Shown piece after piece: positions 30,908 to 39,239 of a DNA stretch of 64,000 nucleotides. Position numbers and translations under genes: made by a program. Under the pieces are notes generated by a model that made no database searches, was not told the DNA's origin, and saw only the letters and a program-made list of their open reading frames with translations. Origin of the DNA: Cytophagales bacterium (GTDB taxonomy: Bacteria > Bacteroidota > Bacteroidia > Cytophagales > VRUD01); assembly GCA_019456305.1 (NCBI GenBank), contig VRUD01000004.1:1-64000 (forward strand). Reading direction: 5' to 3'. Each line of letters begins with the position of its first letter. The first letter of the stretch is position 1.

Positions 30908-31324
30908 ATGAAAAGGGTTATCATTTTGTTCTGTTTTGTATCAATTGTCACATACGGATTTTCTAAAGGATTAAGAGGGGAAATCACTATGGCCGGGACA
31001 ATATTTGATAAAAAGACTAAGAAACCTTTAACAAATATGATATTCTATTTTAATGGAGTTAGAGTTGAAACGAATGAAAACGGAAAATATGAAACTACAA
31101 TTACTTGGGCTACGTGTGACCTTGGAAATGCAATTAAAATATGGAGATGCAATTCAAAAAGTAATAGGAACATTGAAATAAAGAAAGACACTTCAGAGCA
31201 CATCTTGAAAATCAAAAGTAAATGGAAAAAGTACGGACTCCGTACTCATCGAAGATTTGGGCATTATAATAACACTCGAGAAAAAGAAATTTATTTCAAG
31301 GACATATACTGGCACAAAATTTAA
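30908..31324 (+). CDS. secreted protein with a carboxypeptidase-regulatory-like domain
   Basis: 138 aa. Signal peptide MKRVIILFCFVSIVTYGFSK. GTIFDKKTKKPLTNMIFYFNGVRVETNENGKYETTI follows the CarboxypepD_reg/CNA-B pattern of Bacteroidota (beta-sandwich with G-x-DKxTxxPL). The rest is basic (KSKWKKYGLRTHRRFG). Twelve nt after the previous gene; likely co-transcribed. Confidence 0.6.
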   Translation: MKRVIILFCFVSIVTYGFSKGLRGEITMAGTIFDKKTKKPLTNMIFYFNGVRVETNENGKYETTITWATCDLGNAIKIWRCNSKSNRNIEIKKDTSEHILKIKSKWKKYGLRTHRRFGHYNNTREKEIYFKDIYWHKI

Positions 31325-31352
31325 CAGCCACCAACAATGGCTATAAAATAAT

Positions 31353-31709
31353 ATGGAAGGATTTTATTTAATATCCATTTGGCTGATTCAGATTGTTCTA
31401 TTTACACTCATGGTTTTAGACAAAGTAAAATGGAAAATTAAAAGGAGAGAGATTTTTTATATAGCATTCGTACTGTTTCTTATTGCTCCTTGGATATTTC
31501 CAGTGCAAGTCGGGTATAATTCTGAAACGGGAGAATATATATGCGGTCTGGCAAGCCTAATTCCGATTGGGATATTTTGGATATTAGGAAATGGAGTAAA
31601 TATTGTAATTCTTCTGTTGTTTTGGGGGATTGGATTTTTAATAAAAAAATCCCTCTGGAAACTAAATCTTAAAAAAAGTACAAAGCGGAAGAATGCGAGC
31701 AAAAGATGA
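31353..31709 (+). CDS. small membrane protein of unknown function
   Basis: 118 aa with hydrophobic segments at about 4-22 (LISIWLIQIVLFTLMVLD), 33-50 and 70-100, and a basic tail (KKSTKRKNASKR). No family recognised. Last gene before the inverted repeat at 31717-31823. Confidence 0.55.
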   Translation: MEGFYLISIWLIQIVLFTLMVLDKVKWKIKRREIFYIAFVLFLIAPWIFPVQVGYNSETGEYICGLASLIPIGIFWILGNGVNIVILLLFWGIGFLIKKSLWKLNLKKSTKRKNASKR

Positions 31710-31716
31710 TAACAAT

Positions 31717-31823
31717 GTGCATAAGCAATAGCGGTTGACGAGTAAATATACAGTTTAGTGCTTTCAATAAACATTACGTTTCGGGGACAAGGACGTAGTT
31801 TTAAACCGCTACTGCTCATGCAC
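31717..31823. repeat. long imperfect palindrome, attC-like
   Basis: Left arm GTGCATAAGCAATAGCGGTT (31717-31736) pairs with right arm AACCGCTACTGCTCATGCAC (31804-31823); 18 of 20 positions match and both mismatches are G:U compatible. About 67 nt loop. The sequence starts AACAATGTGC right after a run of orphan genes, which resembles an integron attC or cassette end, but no GTTRRRY core is present and no integrase is in the window. Confidence 0.45.
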
Positions 31824-31828
31824 CAACC

Positions 31829-31906
31829 GCATGGCGCATAGCGTAAAAGCAACCCGTAGTCTTACGCCATGCGCTTTGCACTTTGCTCTAAGCGCTATGC
31901 GCAATA
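31829..31906. repeat. inverted copy of the composite heptamer repeat
   Basis: GCATGGC, GCATAGC, then the core GTAAAAGCAACCCGTAGTC-TTAC, then GCCATGC, GCTTTGC, ACTTTGC, TCTAAGC, GCTATGC. It is the reverse complement of 12421-12502 with a few substitutions. Its far end overlaps the 3' end of ridA and supplies the stop codon. Confidence 0.85.
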
Positions 31907-32271
31907 CACGATATTTCTACATTAACATCCTTAGGCAACCTGCTAACCTCTACCGTTTCCCGGGCAGGAGGATTAAATGAAAAATAACTGCCATAAACAT
32001 CATTTATCTTTGCAAAATCATTGAGGTCTTTCACGAAGATCGTACATTTGACAACATTGGTAAAATTCATATCAGCCTGTTTTAAAACAGCGCTTAAGTT
32101 TTTCATCACCTGGTGCGTTTCATTTTCTATAGTATCATTTACTATTTCACCTGTAGCAGCATGAATGGCTATTTGGCCGGATACGTATAAAATATTATTG
32201 TTCAAAACCGCCTGGCTATAAGGGCCAATGGGGGAAGGTGCATCATCAGTTTTAATTATAGTCTTATCCAT
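31888..32271 (-). CDS. ridA: RidA family enamine/imine deaminase
   Basis: 127 aa, normal length. Hydrolyses reactive 2-aminoacrylate-type imines from PLP enzymes. Signature PIGPYSQAVLNNNILYVSGQI at the N-terminus, and SFNPPARETVEVSRLPKDVNVEI with the catalytic Arg. It is monocistronic. The final residues (AHSA) and stop TAG read through the heptamer GCGCATAGCGC, so the last three residues are repeat-derived. Confidence 0.93.
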   Translation of the reverse strand: MDKTIIKTDDAPSPIGPYSQAVLNNNILYVSGQIAIHAATGEIVNDTIENETHQVMKNLSAVLKQADMNFTNVVKCTIFVKDLNDFAKINDVYGSYFSFNPPARETVEVSRLPKDVNVEISCIAHSA

Positions 32272-32280
32272 AAATAAATT

Positions 32281-32335
32281 AGTATATTAGCATTATACCC
32301 TTATTCGTATATTAGCATTTTATTATTAGTATATT
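32281..32335. repeat. AGTATATTAGCATTATA repeat copies
   Basis: Two or three imperfect copies of a word also found in 9661-9826, within the ridA to 3HCDH divergent gap. The gap must also hold promoters for both genes; none could be assigned. Confidence 0.55.
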
Positions 32336-32362
32336 AAACTTTTAACAAAACTACTAAATATC

Positions 32363-33085
32363 ATGGAAATATTAGTTGTTGGAGAACAAAATTCTTTTGA
32401 TGAGTTCCGGGAAAAATTTATATCAAAACATTCTTACACGTTTATCGGTATTGAAAAACTGACAAAAGATGTTGTCAGGAACATAGAAGTTGTATTTGAT
32501 TTCACACTGGAAAATAATCCTGAAGGTATAAAATTATATCTGCCTGCGCCTTTGGGGATTCGGGAGGCAGGTTCGAAACAGGAAAAACTGGTCTTATTTG
32601 TGAATGCAGTAAAAATATCTTTGGCAGAAATTTATTATAAATATCCTGTTACCAAAAATTCCAAATCCGCAATCCCCATGTTTGGATTCAATGGCTTACC
32701 TACGATGGTGAACAGAACCATATTGGAAGTATCCATTCCGGATGAAAAAAATGCGGATATCTTAGATCGTGTATGTAAAGACTTAGGTACTGAATATTTG
32801 GTAGTCAAAGACAGGGTAGGTATGGTTACACCGAGGGTGATATGTATGATCATCAATGAAGCCTGCTACACATTGCAGGAAGGCACTGCAAGTATTGCCG
32901 ATATTGATCAGGGAATGAAGCTTGGTACGAACTATCCTTACGGCCCTTTTCAGTGGGCAGATATGATAGGTGTGAAAAACGTTTATGAAACATTGAAAGC
33001 AATTTATGAAGATACGAAAGAGGAGCGTTATAAGACCTGCCCTTTGCTAAAGGAAAAATATCTGAAAAAAGAATGTTTTTATTGA
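32363..33085 (+). CDS. 3-hydroxyacyl-CoA dehydrogenase-like protein
   Basis: 240 aa. The C-terminal domain is clear: VGMVTPRVICMIINEACYTLQEGTASIADIDQGMKLGTNYPYGPFQWADMIGV, typical of 3-hydroxybutyryl-CoA dehydrogenase. The N-terminal region is short and lacks a GxGxxG NAD loop (LVVGEQNSFDEFRE), so activity is doubtful; it may be a Bacteroidota variant. At 32540-32570 CTGCCT and AGGCAG flank an in-frame segment (about residues 60-70, LPAPLGIREAGS) that may be a small palindromic insert. Confidence 0.8.
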   Translation: MEILVVGEQNSFDEFREKFISKHSYTFIGIEKLTKDVVRNIEVVFDFTLENNPEGIKLYLPAPLGIREAGSKQEKLVLFVNAVKISLAEIYYKYPVTKNSKSAIPMFGFNGLPTMVNRTILEVSIPDEKNADILDRVCKDLGTEYLVVKDRVGMVTPRVICMIINEACYTLQEGTASIADIDQGMKLGTNYPYGPFQWADMIGVKNVYETLKAIYEDTKEERYKTCPLLKEKYLKKECFY

Positions 33086-33263
33086 AAGTAAAGTTGAAAA
33101 GCAGCAAAATAATTTAGCCACTAAATTAGATTTAGAGAAAGTAAGAACTGAATTTAAAGAAGAAATAGGAAAAGTAAAAGCTGAATTATTACTTGTTAAA
33201 TGGATGTTGGTAATAGTACTGGCTGGCATTATCTCCTTGGTTTTTAAAGCATTTTTTATTTAA
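33072..33263 (+). pseudogene. C-terminal remnant of a DUF1640-like coiled-coil membrane protein
   Basis: In the frame following the dehydrogenase stop: IESKVEKQQNNLATKLDL then EKVRTEFKEEIGKVKAELLL and KWMLVIVLAGIISLVFKAFF with stop at 33261. Charged coiled coil then one C-terminal TM is the DUF1640 pattern. No start codon; the N-terminal part is gone. Confidence 0.5.
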
Positions 33264-33299
33264 AATGTAATTCGTGGTTTCATTATCTGGCTTCCGGCA

Positions 33300-35135
33300 T
33301 CATTCCACTGTCACCGACTTAGCCAAATTCCTCGGCTGGTCAACATTACATCCCCGCAATACTGCAATATGATAAGAAAGCAACTGCAAAGGAATCACAG
33401 AGATCAGCGGCATGAGGGTTTCATCTGTAGCAGGTACTTCAATAACAAATTCAGCCATTTTTGGGATTGTATCATCTCCTTCTGTTACAATTGCAATTAC
33501 ACGGCCCTTTCTGGCCAGCACTTCCTGGATGTTTGATACTACCTTATCATAAGAGCTGTCTTTTGTTGCGATGAAAACCACAGGCATTTTTTTATCTATC
33601 AAAGCGATGGGGCCATGCTTCATTTCTGCAGCTGGGTAACCTTCAGCGTGTATATAAGATATTTCTTTCAGTTTAAGCGCCCCTTCTAAAGCCACGGGGA
33701 AATTATATCCCCTGCCGAGGTACAGGAAGTTCTTAGTATCTTTAAAGGTTTTAGCTATTGTTTTGATCTTGCCATCAAGTTTGAGCGCTCGTTCAACTTT
33801 AGCAGGAATATTATCAAGTTCAATGAGCAATTCTCTGAATTTACTCTCAGTAATAGAGCCTTTTTTACGGGCAATGATCAAAGCCAACATTGTTAGCACA
33901 GTAATTTGGGCAGTGAATGCTTTTGTACTGGCGACTCCAATTTCCGGGCCTGCGTGTGTATAGGCGCCTTCATGCGAAGCCCTTGCAATAGATGAGCCAA
34001 CTACATTACAAATACCAAAAATAATGGCGCCTTTTGCCTTGGCCAGCTCGATAGCAGCCAAAGTATCAGCTGTTTCACCAGATTGAGAAATGGCAATGAC
34101 CACATCACCCTCTTTGATCACAGGATTTCTGTAGCGGAATTCAGATGCATATTCAACTTCTACGGCAATCCGGGCAAACTCTTCAAAGATATACTCTGCT
34201 ACCAGGCCGGCATGCCATGAAGTGCCACAAGCAACGATTATTATCCTATCAGCATTTAACAGCTTGTTTTCGTATTGTTGAATACCACCCAGTCTCAGAT
34301 GACCTTTAGCTGCGATAAGCCTTCCTCTCATGCTGTCTTTGATAGATCGCGGCTGCTCAAATATTTCCTTGAGCATAAAATGATCGTAACCGCCCTTCTC
34401 CAGAGATTCTAAATGTATATCAAGCTTTTCTATATAAGGTGTGCTCTCAATGTCTTCTATGGTGCGAATTTTTAGCTTACCGTTACGGATCACAGCAATT
34501 TCATACTCGTTCATGTAAACCACTTTATTGGTATATTCAACAAATGGCGTAGCATCAGAAGCTATGAAAAATTCATTTTTTCCTATACCAATAACCAAAG
34601 GACTGCCTTTGCGTGCTGCAATGAGCTGGTCGGGAGCATCTTTTGAAATGATCACGATAGCGTAAGCGCCTACTACCTTGGTTAGCGCCAGCCTTACTGC
34701 TTCTTCCAAGGAACAATTATTGTTTTGCTGAATATCTTCTATAAAATGAATAAACACCTCCGAATCCGTACCACCCCGGAACTTATGCCCTCTGCTCATT
34801 AATTCTTTTTTAAGTGAATAATAATTCTCAATAATACCATTGTGGATGATGGTAAGATTCTTAGATGCAGAGTAATGCGGATGGGCATTGATATCATTGG
34901 GTTCACCATGGGTTGCCCAGCGGGTATGCCCCATCCCTACGGTACCTTCTGTGTCTTTATCCTTAACGAATTCAACCAGATCGCTCACCTTACCTTTTCT
35001 TTTATAAACATTAAGCTCTCCATTAAGGAGTGCGATTCCTGCACTATCATACCCCCTGTATTCTAACCGGTGAAGACCTTCGATAAGTACCGGATAGGCT
35101 TGTCTTTTTCCTACGTATGCTACTATTCCGCACAT
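33300..35135 (-). CDS. glmS: glutamine--fructose-6-phosphate aminotransferase (isomerising)
   Basis: 611 aa, full length. Makes glucosamine-6-P, entry to UDP-GlcNAc, which is the substrate of neuC. Begins MCGIVAYVGKRQAYPVLIEG with Cys2 nucleophile; GLHRLEYRGYDSAG, HTRWATHGEP, then two SIS domains (IIVACGTSWHAGLVAEYIFE, AISQSGETADTLAAIELAKA and LGRGYNFPVALEGALKLKEISYIHAEGYPAAEMKHGP) and the terminal DQPRNLAKSVTVE. No insert seen. It is flanked by a pseudogene and by a small DUF5647-like gene on the same strand. Confidence 0.97.
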   Translation of the reverse strand: MCGIVAYVGKRQAYPVLIEGLHRLEYRGYDSAGIALLNGELNVYKRKGKVSDLVEFVKDKDTEGTVGMGHTRWATHGEPNDINAHPHYSASKNLTIIHNGIIENYYSLKKELMSRGHKFRGGTDSEVFIHFIEDIQQNNNCSLEEAVRLALTKVVGAYAIVIISKDAPDQLIAARKGSPLVIGIGKNEFFIASDATPFVEYTNKVVYMNEYEIAVIRNGKLKIRTIEDIESTPYIEKLDIHLESLEKGGYDHFMLKEIFEQPRSIKDSMRGRLIAAKGHLRLGGIQQYENKLLNADRIIIVACGTSWHAGLVAEYIFEEFARIAVEVEYASEFRYRNPVIKEGDVVIAISQSGETADTLAAIELAKAKGAIIFGICNVVGSSIARASHEGAYTHAGPEIGVASTKAFTAQITVLTMLALIIARKKGSITESKFRELLIELDNIPAKVERALKLDGKIKTIAKTFKDTKNFLYLGRGYNFPVALEGALKLKEISYIHAEGYPAAEMKHGPIALIDKKMPVVFIATKDSSYDKVVSNIQEVLARKGRVIAIVTEGDDTIPKMAEFVIEVPATDETLMPLISVIPLQLLSYHIAVLRGCNVDQPRNLAKSVTVE

Positions 35136-35196
35136 TTTTATTTAATCCTAAAAATCTAAATTAAAAAAAATAACTATTATTGCAAAAATGAAATTA

Positions 35197-35460
35197 TCAC
35201 ATTACAGAAGCTATTTCAGGTTTAATAAGCCTGGATTTAACCGGCTTTAGGCCCTTCACATTTACATAAATCGCAGATTGATTTGGTTCACGTTGCTTTT
35301 CAGCTAATTGTCTGCTCCATTCATTATATTCTTCGTCATCCTCAATTTGTAATATAATTTGAGCATTCCGTGGAATTTTCTCTGCAAATTCGGGGTGCTC
35401 AATTACATAACGATCGAATTCTGTACCTAAAATAGCGTGTTTATATTCCAAAGTTTCCAT
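35197..35460 (-). CDS. DUF5647-like small protein
   Basis: 87 aa. GTEFDRYVIEHPEFAEKIPRNAQIILQI followed by SAIYVNVKGL is the pattern I recall for DUF5647. Such genes often precede a toxin-like or PIN/BrnT gene; here the space upstream holds only a remnant. Function unknown. Confidence 0.6.
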   Translation of the reverse strand: METLEYKHAILGTEFDRYVIEHPEFAEKIPRNAQIILQIEDDEEYNEWSRQLAEKQREPNQSAIYVNVKGLKPVKSRLIKPEIASVM

Positions 35461-35469
35461 AGTTTATTC

Positions 35470-35591
35470 TTACTTTATAAAAGCATTTTTATAATTTTTC
35501 CAATTTTCATTAATGTCTTCGTCTGCAAATGGAAATTAGGAATTGGATTATACTATTTTCCCTGCCTGCGCTGATCCCGAGTTACTCGGGA
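35470..35591. repeat. gene remnant and 17-nt hairpin
   Basis: On the minus strand, 35470-35532 reads FADEDINENWKNYKNAFIK and stop, the tail of an unknown gene. At 35575-35591 lies a perfect hairpin TCCCGAG-TTA-CTCGGGA, flanked by CCTGCC and GGCAGG, so it sits inside an outer imperfect palindrome. Confidence 0.7.
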
Positions 35592-35622
35592 CGGCTGGCA
35601 GGCATTTTCAAATTTCCATTTT

Positions 35623-36975
35623 CTATTTAATAACGGTATAATAAACTTTTAGTTTCATTGGGTTAGCCAGGTGTTTATTACTGCCAAATAATAGCCTGTT
35701 GACAGTTAAGTTAATCGAACTTGGAGAAATAATAATTCCATCACTAGATATTTTATTATACGAGAAAGCTTGTATATAACTCGACAAGTCAGCAGTATAA
35801 GTTTGTTCATCTTCATCATAGCAAATAGCTTCAGGGATAAGGGAGATACAGCTAATATCGGGGTAAATAATTTTATTGACTCCATTTTCAGATTTGGTAA
35901 TTTGGCTATTTGAGTCTGCCTCAAACAAGATAAGAACAAAAGGCTGCTCAAAGTTGTCTATACTACCATCTATAACATCTAATACAAGTTCAGCTTTATT
36001 GATAGCAATATCACCCACGCTGTCTTTAAAAATATCCAGATAAGGAAATTCTATTTTTGTTCTTATTCCTATTCCTGCCTGTAAATAACATTCTTCATTT
36101 GTTTGATTACTCGGAAGTTCATTGGTATTGGTTAAAAATTCTATTGCGGTACCAGTTCTATTACTTTCAATGTGATTAAATCTGGCACCAGCTGTATTGA
36201 TTTGGAATTTCAATTCAATACTATCCTCTATCTCATTTTGATAATATAATATTATGGCTGAATTATTGGTTAAAGCTGAAATAGTAAATCCGCAAATAAG
36301 GCCGCTGTTTTTTGGAACTAAAGCTATCCCTTTAAATTCATTATTAATAAATTCAGTAGAATCTAGTAAAGCCGAATCAAGTATCAATAGTTCATTACCA
36401 ATTTGATCCGAAAGTTTAATTGATAATATCGTAGTACCCAACTGAGATGGTTTAAAATTTATTGAGCCTAAAAGCTGATTACCAAATGGTTTGGTATCAA
36501 AATTGTAATAGGTTGTACTGGATAATGTATCATCCAATTTATAAATTTCAATAGTCTGAACATTATTCCTATCCCCATAAAAATAAGCGGTATCCAGATA
36601 AAGCACTATGGAGTCTAAAACACGATTGGTACCAAATTTTGTGTTAAATCGAGCAGGTTGTACCTGTGCATAGCTTTCTGCTTTTACAATCCCAAATTTC
36701 GGATCATTATACTCTCCAACCAAAAGAAAAACAGTGTTAGAGGTTTTAATCGAATCAATAAGAATAATTGAAGATCTTATTGTGAAGGTATCCGTAAAAT
36801 GCGTCCCGATCCGTTCATCGGGAATAAGGCCAATATCAGGGTCTTTACAGGAGGTAATAAAAACCGTTACAAGCAAATATATACTGATGAAAGCAGATAA
36901 GGGAAAGTCTTTTTTAGAAAATATTTTTTCCCCGCAAAGACGTAAAGCACGCGAAGTCTTATAAATCGTTAACAT
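35623..36975 (-). CDS. DUF4270 family lipoprotein
   Basis: 450 aa. Lipobox VFITSCKDPDIG with Cys near residue 43, then DERIGTHFTDTFTIRSSIILIDSIKTSN, the standard DUF4270 opening, and beta-rich repeats (SIVLYLDTAYFYGD, NKAELVLDVIDG, YTADLSSYIQAF) to YYTVIK. Outer-membrane lipoprotein of Bacteroidota, function unknown. Odd: residues about 7-18 (SRALRLCGEKIF) are read from the GCAAAG-type repeat at 36925-36965. The lipobox is therefore further in than usual, and the true start may be internal. Confidence 0.85.
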   Translation of the reverse strand: MLTIYKTSRALRLCGEKIFSKKDFPLSAFISIYLLVTVFITSCKDPDIGLIPDERIGTHFTDTFTIRSSIILIDSIKTSNTVFLLVGEYNDPKFGIVKAESYAQVQPARFNTKFGTNRVLDSIVLYLDTAYFYGDRNNVQTIEIYKLDDTLSSTTYYNFDTKPFGNQLLGSINFKPSQLGTTILSIKLSDQIGNELLILDSALLDSTEFINNEFKGIALVPKNSGLICGFTISALTNNSAIILYYQNEIEDSIELKFQINTAGARFNHIESNRTGTAIEFLTNTNELPSNQTNEECYLQAGIGIRTKIEFPYLDIFKDSVGDIAINKAELVLDVIDGSIDNFEQPFVLILFEADSNSQITKSENGVNKIIYPDISCISLIPEAICYDEDEQTYTADLSSYIQAFSYNKISSDGIIISPSSINLTVNRLLFGSNKHLANPMKLKVYYTVIK

Positions 36976-37039
36976 TCGTTGTAATGCCTTTTTACTAAAT
37001 TAACAAATCAATCCTCGTTGCGTTTTTAGCGTCTTTGCT

Positions 37040-37078
37040 CCTGTGCATACCCCCAGGTATTCTGAGGGGGCACACAGG
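37040..37078. repeat. outer/inner palindrome (CCTGTG...CACACAGG)
   Basis: CCTGTGC at left and GCACACAGG at right enclose a CCCCCAGGTATTCTGAGGGGG-like hairpin. The same outer arms occur inside the flippase gene at 63616-63665. Confidence 0.65.
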
Positions 37079-37097
37079 TGCGGGATATTTATCCGCC

Positions 37098-37910
37098 TTA
37101 ATTTAAAAGTTCATTATAAAGGTTAAAGTGTGATTCTACCAGATTTTCTTTAGCTTCTACCGTATCAACCTTCATTTTGTTTTCATATTCTGCAAAAAGC
37201 TTATTAAGGGTATCGCTGTATTCATCTTCAGCTTTAACCACAGCATCGGCATACTCCATACCCGTCTTGATAAAACCTTCCAAATCTACAGTCTTAAGAC
37301 TTTTGAGCATGTTCTCGTCAGTATCAAACATTTTAACCTTACCTAACAAGCTATCGTCAAACTTATAATTAGAAAAGTGATTATAAACAGCAAAAATCAC
37401 CTTCGAATTTTGAAATATAGGATCTTTCTTGTAAGTAGTTTTCAGATACATTGGGATCAGGCTGCTCATCCAATCATGGCAATGAACAATATCAGGAGCC
37501 CAGCCTAATTTCCTAACCGTTTCAACAACACCTTTACAGAAAAAGATAGCTCTTTCATCATTGTCGTGATAGAAATTGTCATCTTTATCAAAGAATACCG
37601 ATTTTCTGTGAAAGTAATCTTCATTATCTATAAAATAGACCTGCAGCTTTGCATTGGGTATAGATGCAACTTTTATGACCAACGGTTTTTCTTCTTCACC
37701 TACGGAAATATTTATTCCCGACAGCCTGATAACTCCATGCAATCTGTTTTTTCTCTCATTTATAAGTCCAAAACAGGGGACCATGATCCTTATTTCCATG
37801 CCTCTTTCCTGCATACCCTGAGGCAACTTGCGAACAAATTCAGCCACACTTGATGTATGCAGAAAAGGATCAATCTCGCTGGCTACGTAAAGTATTTTTA
37901 ATTTTGACAT
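37098..37910 (-). CDS. glycogen/starch synthase GT5 N-terminal-type protein
   Basis: 270 aa, N-terminal GT5 half only: KILYVASEIDPFLHTSSVAE, RIMVPCFGLINERKNRLHGVIRL, DNDERAIFFCKGVVETVRKLGWAPDIVHCHDWMSSLIP, then KVIFAVYNHFSNYKFD. The KxGGL substrate loop of real glycogen synthase is missing (SSVAEF replaces KTGGLADV), so it is probably not an active synthase. Short proteins of this kind next to panC are, as I recall, conserved in Bacteroidota. Divergent from panC. Confidence 0.85.
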   Translation of the reverse strand: MSKLKILYVASEIDPFLHTSSVAEFVRKLPQGMQERGMEIRIMVPCFGLINERKNRLHGVIRLSGINISVGEEEKPLVIKVASIPNAKLQVYFIDNEDYFHRKSVFFDKDDNFYHDNDERAIFFCKGVVETVRKLGWAPDIVHCHDWMSSLIPMYLKTTYKKDPIFQNSKVIFAVYNHFSNYKFDDSLLGKVKMFDTDENMLKSLKTVDLEGFIKTGMEYADAVVKAEDEYSDTLNKLFAEYENKMKVDTVEAKENLVESHFNLYNELLN

Positions 37911-37948
37911 TTTTTAGTAGTTTAGGTTTGAAGTAGATTAACAGACTG

Positions 37949-37978
37949 CAAAGTTATATAATTATTTTAATATTGCAA
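37949..37978 (-). promoter_or_regulatory. Bacteroidota-type promoter for the GT5-like gene
   Basis: On the minus strand TTG (37978-37976), 19-nt spacer, TAACTTTG (37956-37949). Exact consensus match. Leader about 38 nt to ATG 37910. Confidence 0.7.
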
Positions 37979-38027
37979 AATATTATGTAAAAAATTTTTA
38001 ATATTGTTTTCTGATTTCTGAAAGATC

Positions 38028-38972
38028 ATGGAAATATTCTATAAACCTCACGCTCTAAAAGAATATTTAGCAAAAAAAAAGCGAAGTTCAAAGGCAATTG
38101 GCTTTGTACCAACGATGGGTGCATTGCACCAGGGGCATTTGTCATTGGTTCAGGCCTGCAAAAATGATCATGATATCACGGTTTGCAGCATTTATATTAA
38201 TCCCCTCCAGTTTAACGTCAAATCAGATCTGCAATCCTATCCCAGAGATATTGACAAGGATAGTGAATTATTAAAAAAAAATGAATGTGATGTTTTGTTC
38301 TGCCCGGATGATCGTATTATATATCCTGAATCGCTATTGGTAAAGTTTGATTTTGGTTATTTAGACACGATTATGGAAGGAAAACATAGACCAGGACATT
38401 TTAGCGGTGTTGCCACAATTGTCTCAAAGTTATTCAACATTATAAAACCTGATGTTGCTTATTTTGGTCAAAAGGATCTGCAGCAGTTTATCATATTAAG
38501 GCAATTGGTCAAAGATCTTTCTTTCGGTATAAAATTGGTTTGCTGCCCGGTTGTGCGTGAAAATGATGGGTTGGCAATTTCTTCAAGAAATATTAGATTA
38601 AGTAATGAAGCCAGGAAAATAGCTCCCAATATTTATAAAGCGCTTGTTTTAGGTAAAAATTCTTTAGTACGGATTGTTAAGCATCAGCGAAATCCCGCCT
38701 GTCCCCCCGGGTTACCCGGGGAGGATAATATCGGGGGTAATCAGTCAGCTCTAATAGAAAAATTACAAATCAATCATATAATTAAAGATACTAAAAAAAA
38801 AGTTAAAGAGTTTATTTCTCAGTTTCGGGGTATTGAACTGGAATATTTCGAAATTGTAGATGGTGAAACTTTGAAAATATTAAAGGATATAAAAAATCAT
38901 CATAAAATTGCACTGTGTATAGCGGCCTTTGTAGGTAATGTTAGGTTGGTTGATAACTTAATGATAGAATGA
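38028..38972 (+). CDS. panC: pantoate--beta-alanine ligase with an insert
   Basis: 314 aa versus about 282 in the family. Last step of pantothenate synthesis. VPTMGALHQGHLSLVQACK (HIGH-like), FNVKSDLQSYPRDIDKD, FGQKDLQQFIILRQ and AISSRNIRLSNEARKIAP (KMSKS-like) are all present. The surplus lies at about residues 222-240 (RNPACPPGLPGEDNIGG), read from a C/G-rich palindrome including 38705-38721, in the C-terminal domain, away from the active-site motifs. In many Bacteroidota panD follows panC; here it does not. Confidence 0.95.
   Translation: MEIFYKPHALKEYLAKKKRSSKAIGFVPTMGALHQGHLSLVQACKNDHDITVCSIYINPLQFNVKSDLQSYPRDIDKDSELLKKNECDVLFCPDDRIIYPESLLVKFDFGYLDTIMEGKHRPGHFSGVATIVSKLFNIIKPDVAYFGQKDLQQFIILRQLVKDLSFGIKLVCCPVVRENDGLAISSRNIRLSNEARKIAPNIYKALVLGKNSLVRIVKHQRNPACPPGLPGEDNIGGNQSALIEKLQINHIIKDTKKKVKEFISQFRGIELEYFEIVDGETLKILKDIKNHHKIALCIAAFVGNVRLVDNLMIE
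38705..38721. repeat. 17-nt hairpin inside panC
   Basis: CCCCGGG-TTA-CCCGGGG, perfect 7-3-7. It is the C/G version of the 55202 hairpin (TCCCGGG-TTA-CCCGGGA): the outermost pair differs on both sides. Confidence 0.88.
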
Positions 38973-38989
38973 ATAGTTAATGATAGTAC

Positions 38990-39160
38990 GGTTGCATGAT
39001 TGCCTAACATGGTTAAAAACAGTTAATAGCGGTTAATAATGGTTAATATCGGTTACTTTTTTATATGCTTAATCTTGAAAAAAAGGAGCATATAGCAAAA
39101 AAGCAGTGTTTTAAGCAACCGTTGTTAACTGTTGTTAACTGCTATTAACTTTATGTAATA
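38990..39160. repeat. GTTAATA decamer-like repeats in inverted blocks
   Basis: Between panC and the membrane protein: GGTTAATAGC, GGTTAATAAT, GGTTAATATC (period 10) and, 60 nt on, inverse words (AACCGTTGTTAACTGTTG, TTAACTGCTATTAAC). No gene seen. Confidence 0.65.
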
Positions 39161-39239
39161 TGTGGAGGTGCATACATACATATATTCATGCAATTATTTT
39201 GCAACCCTATATTTTTCGTACCTTCGTATCTTTTGTAAA

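Noticed and set aside
32540-32570. CTGCCT/AGGCAG segment in the hydroxyacyl-CoA dehydrogenase as a firm insertion
   Set aside because: Only 6-bp arms; the protein's N-terminal half is divergent, so I cannot show that it is extra. Mentioned within the gene only.
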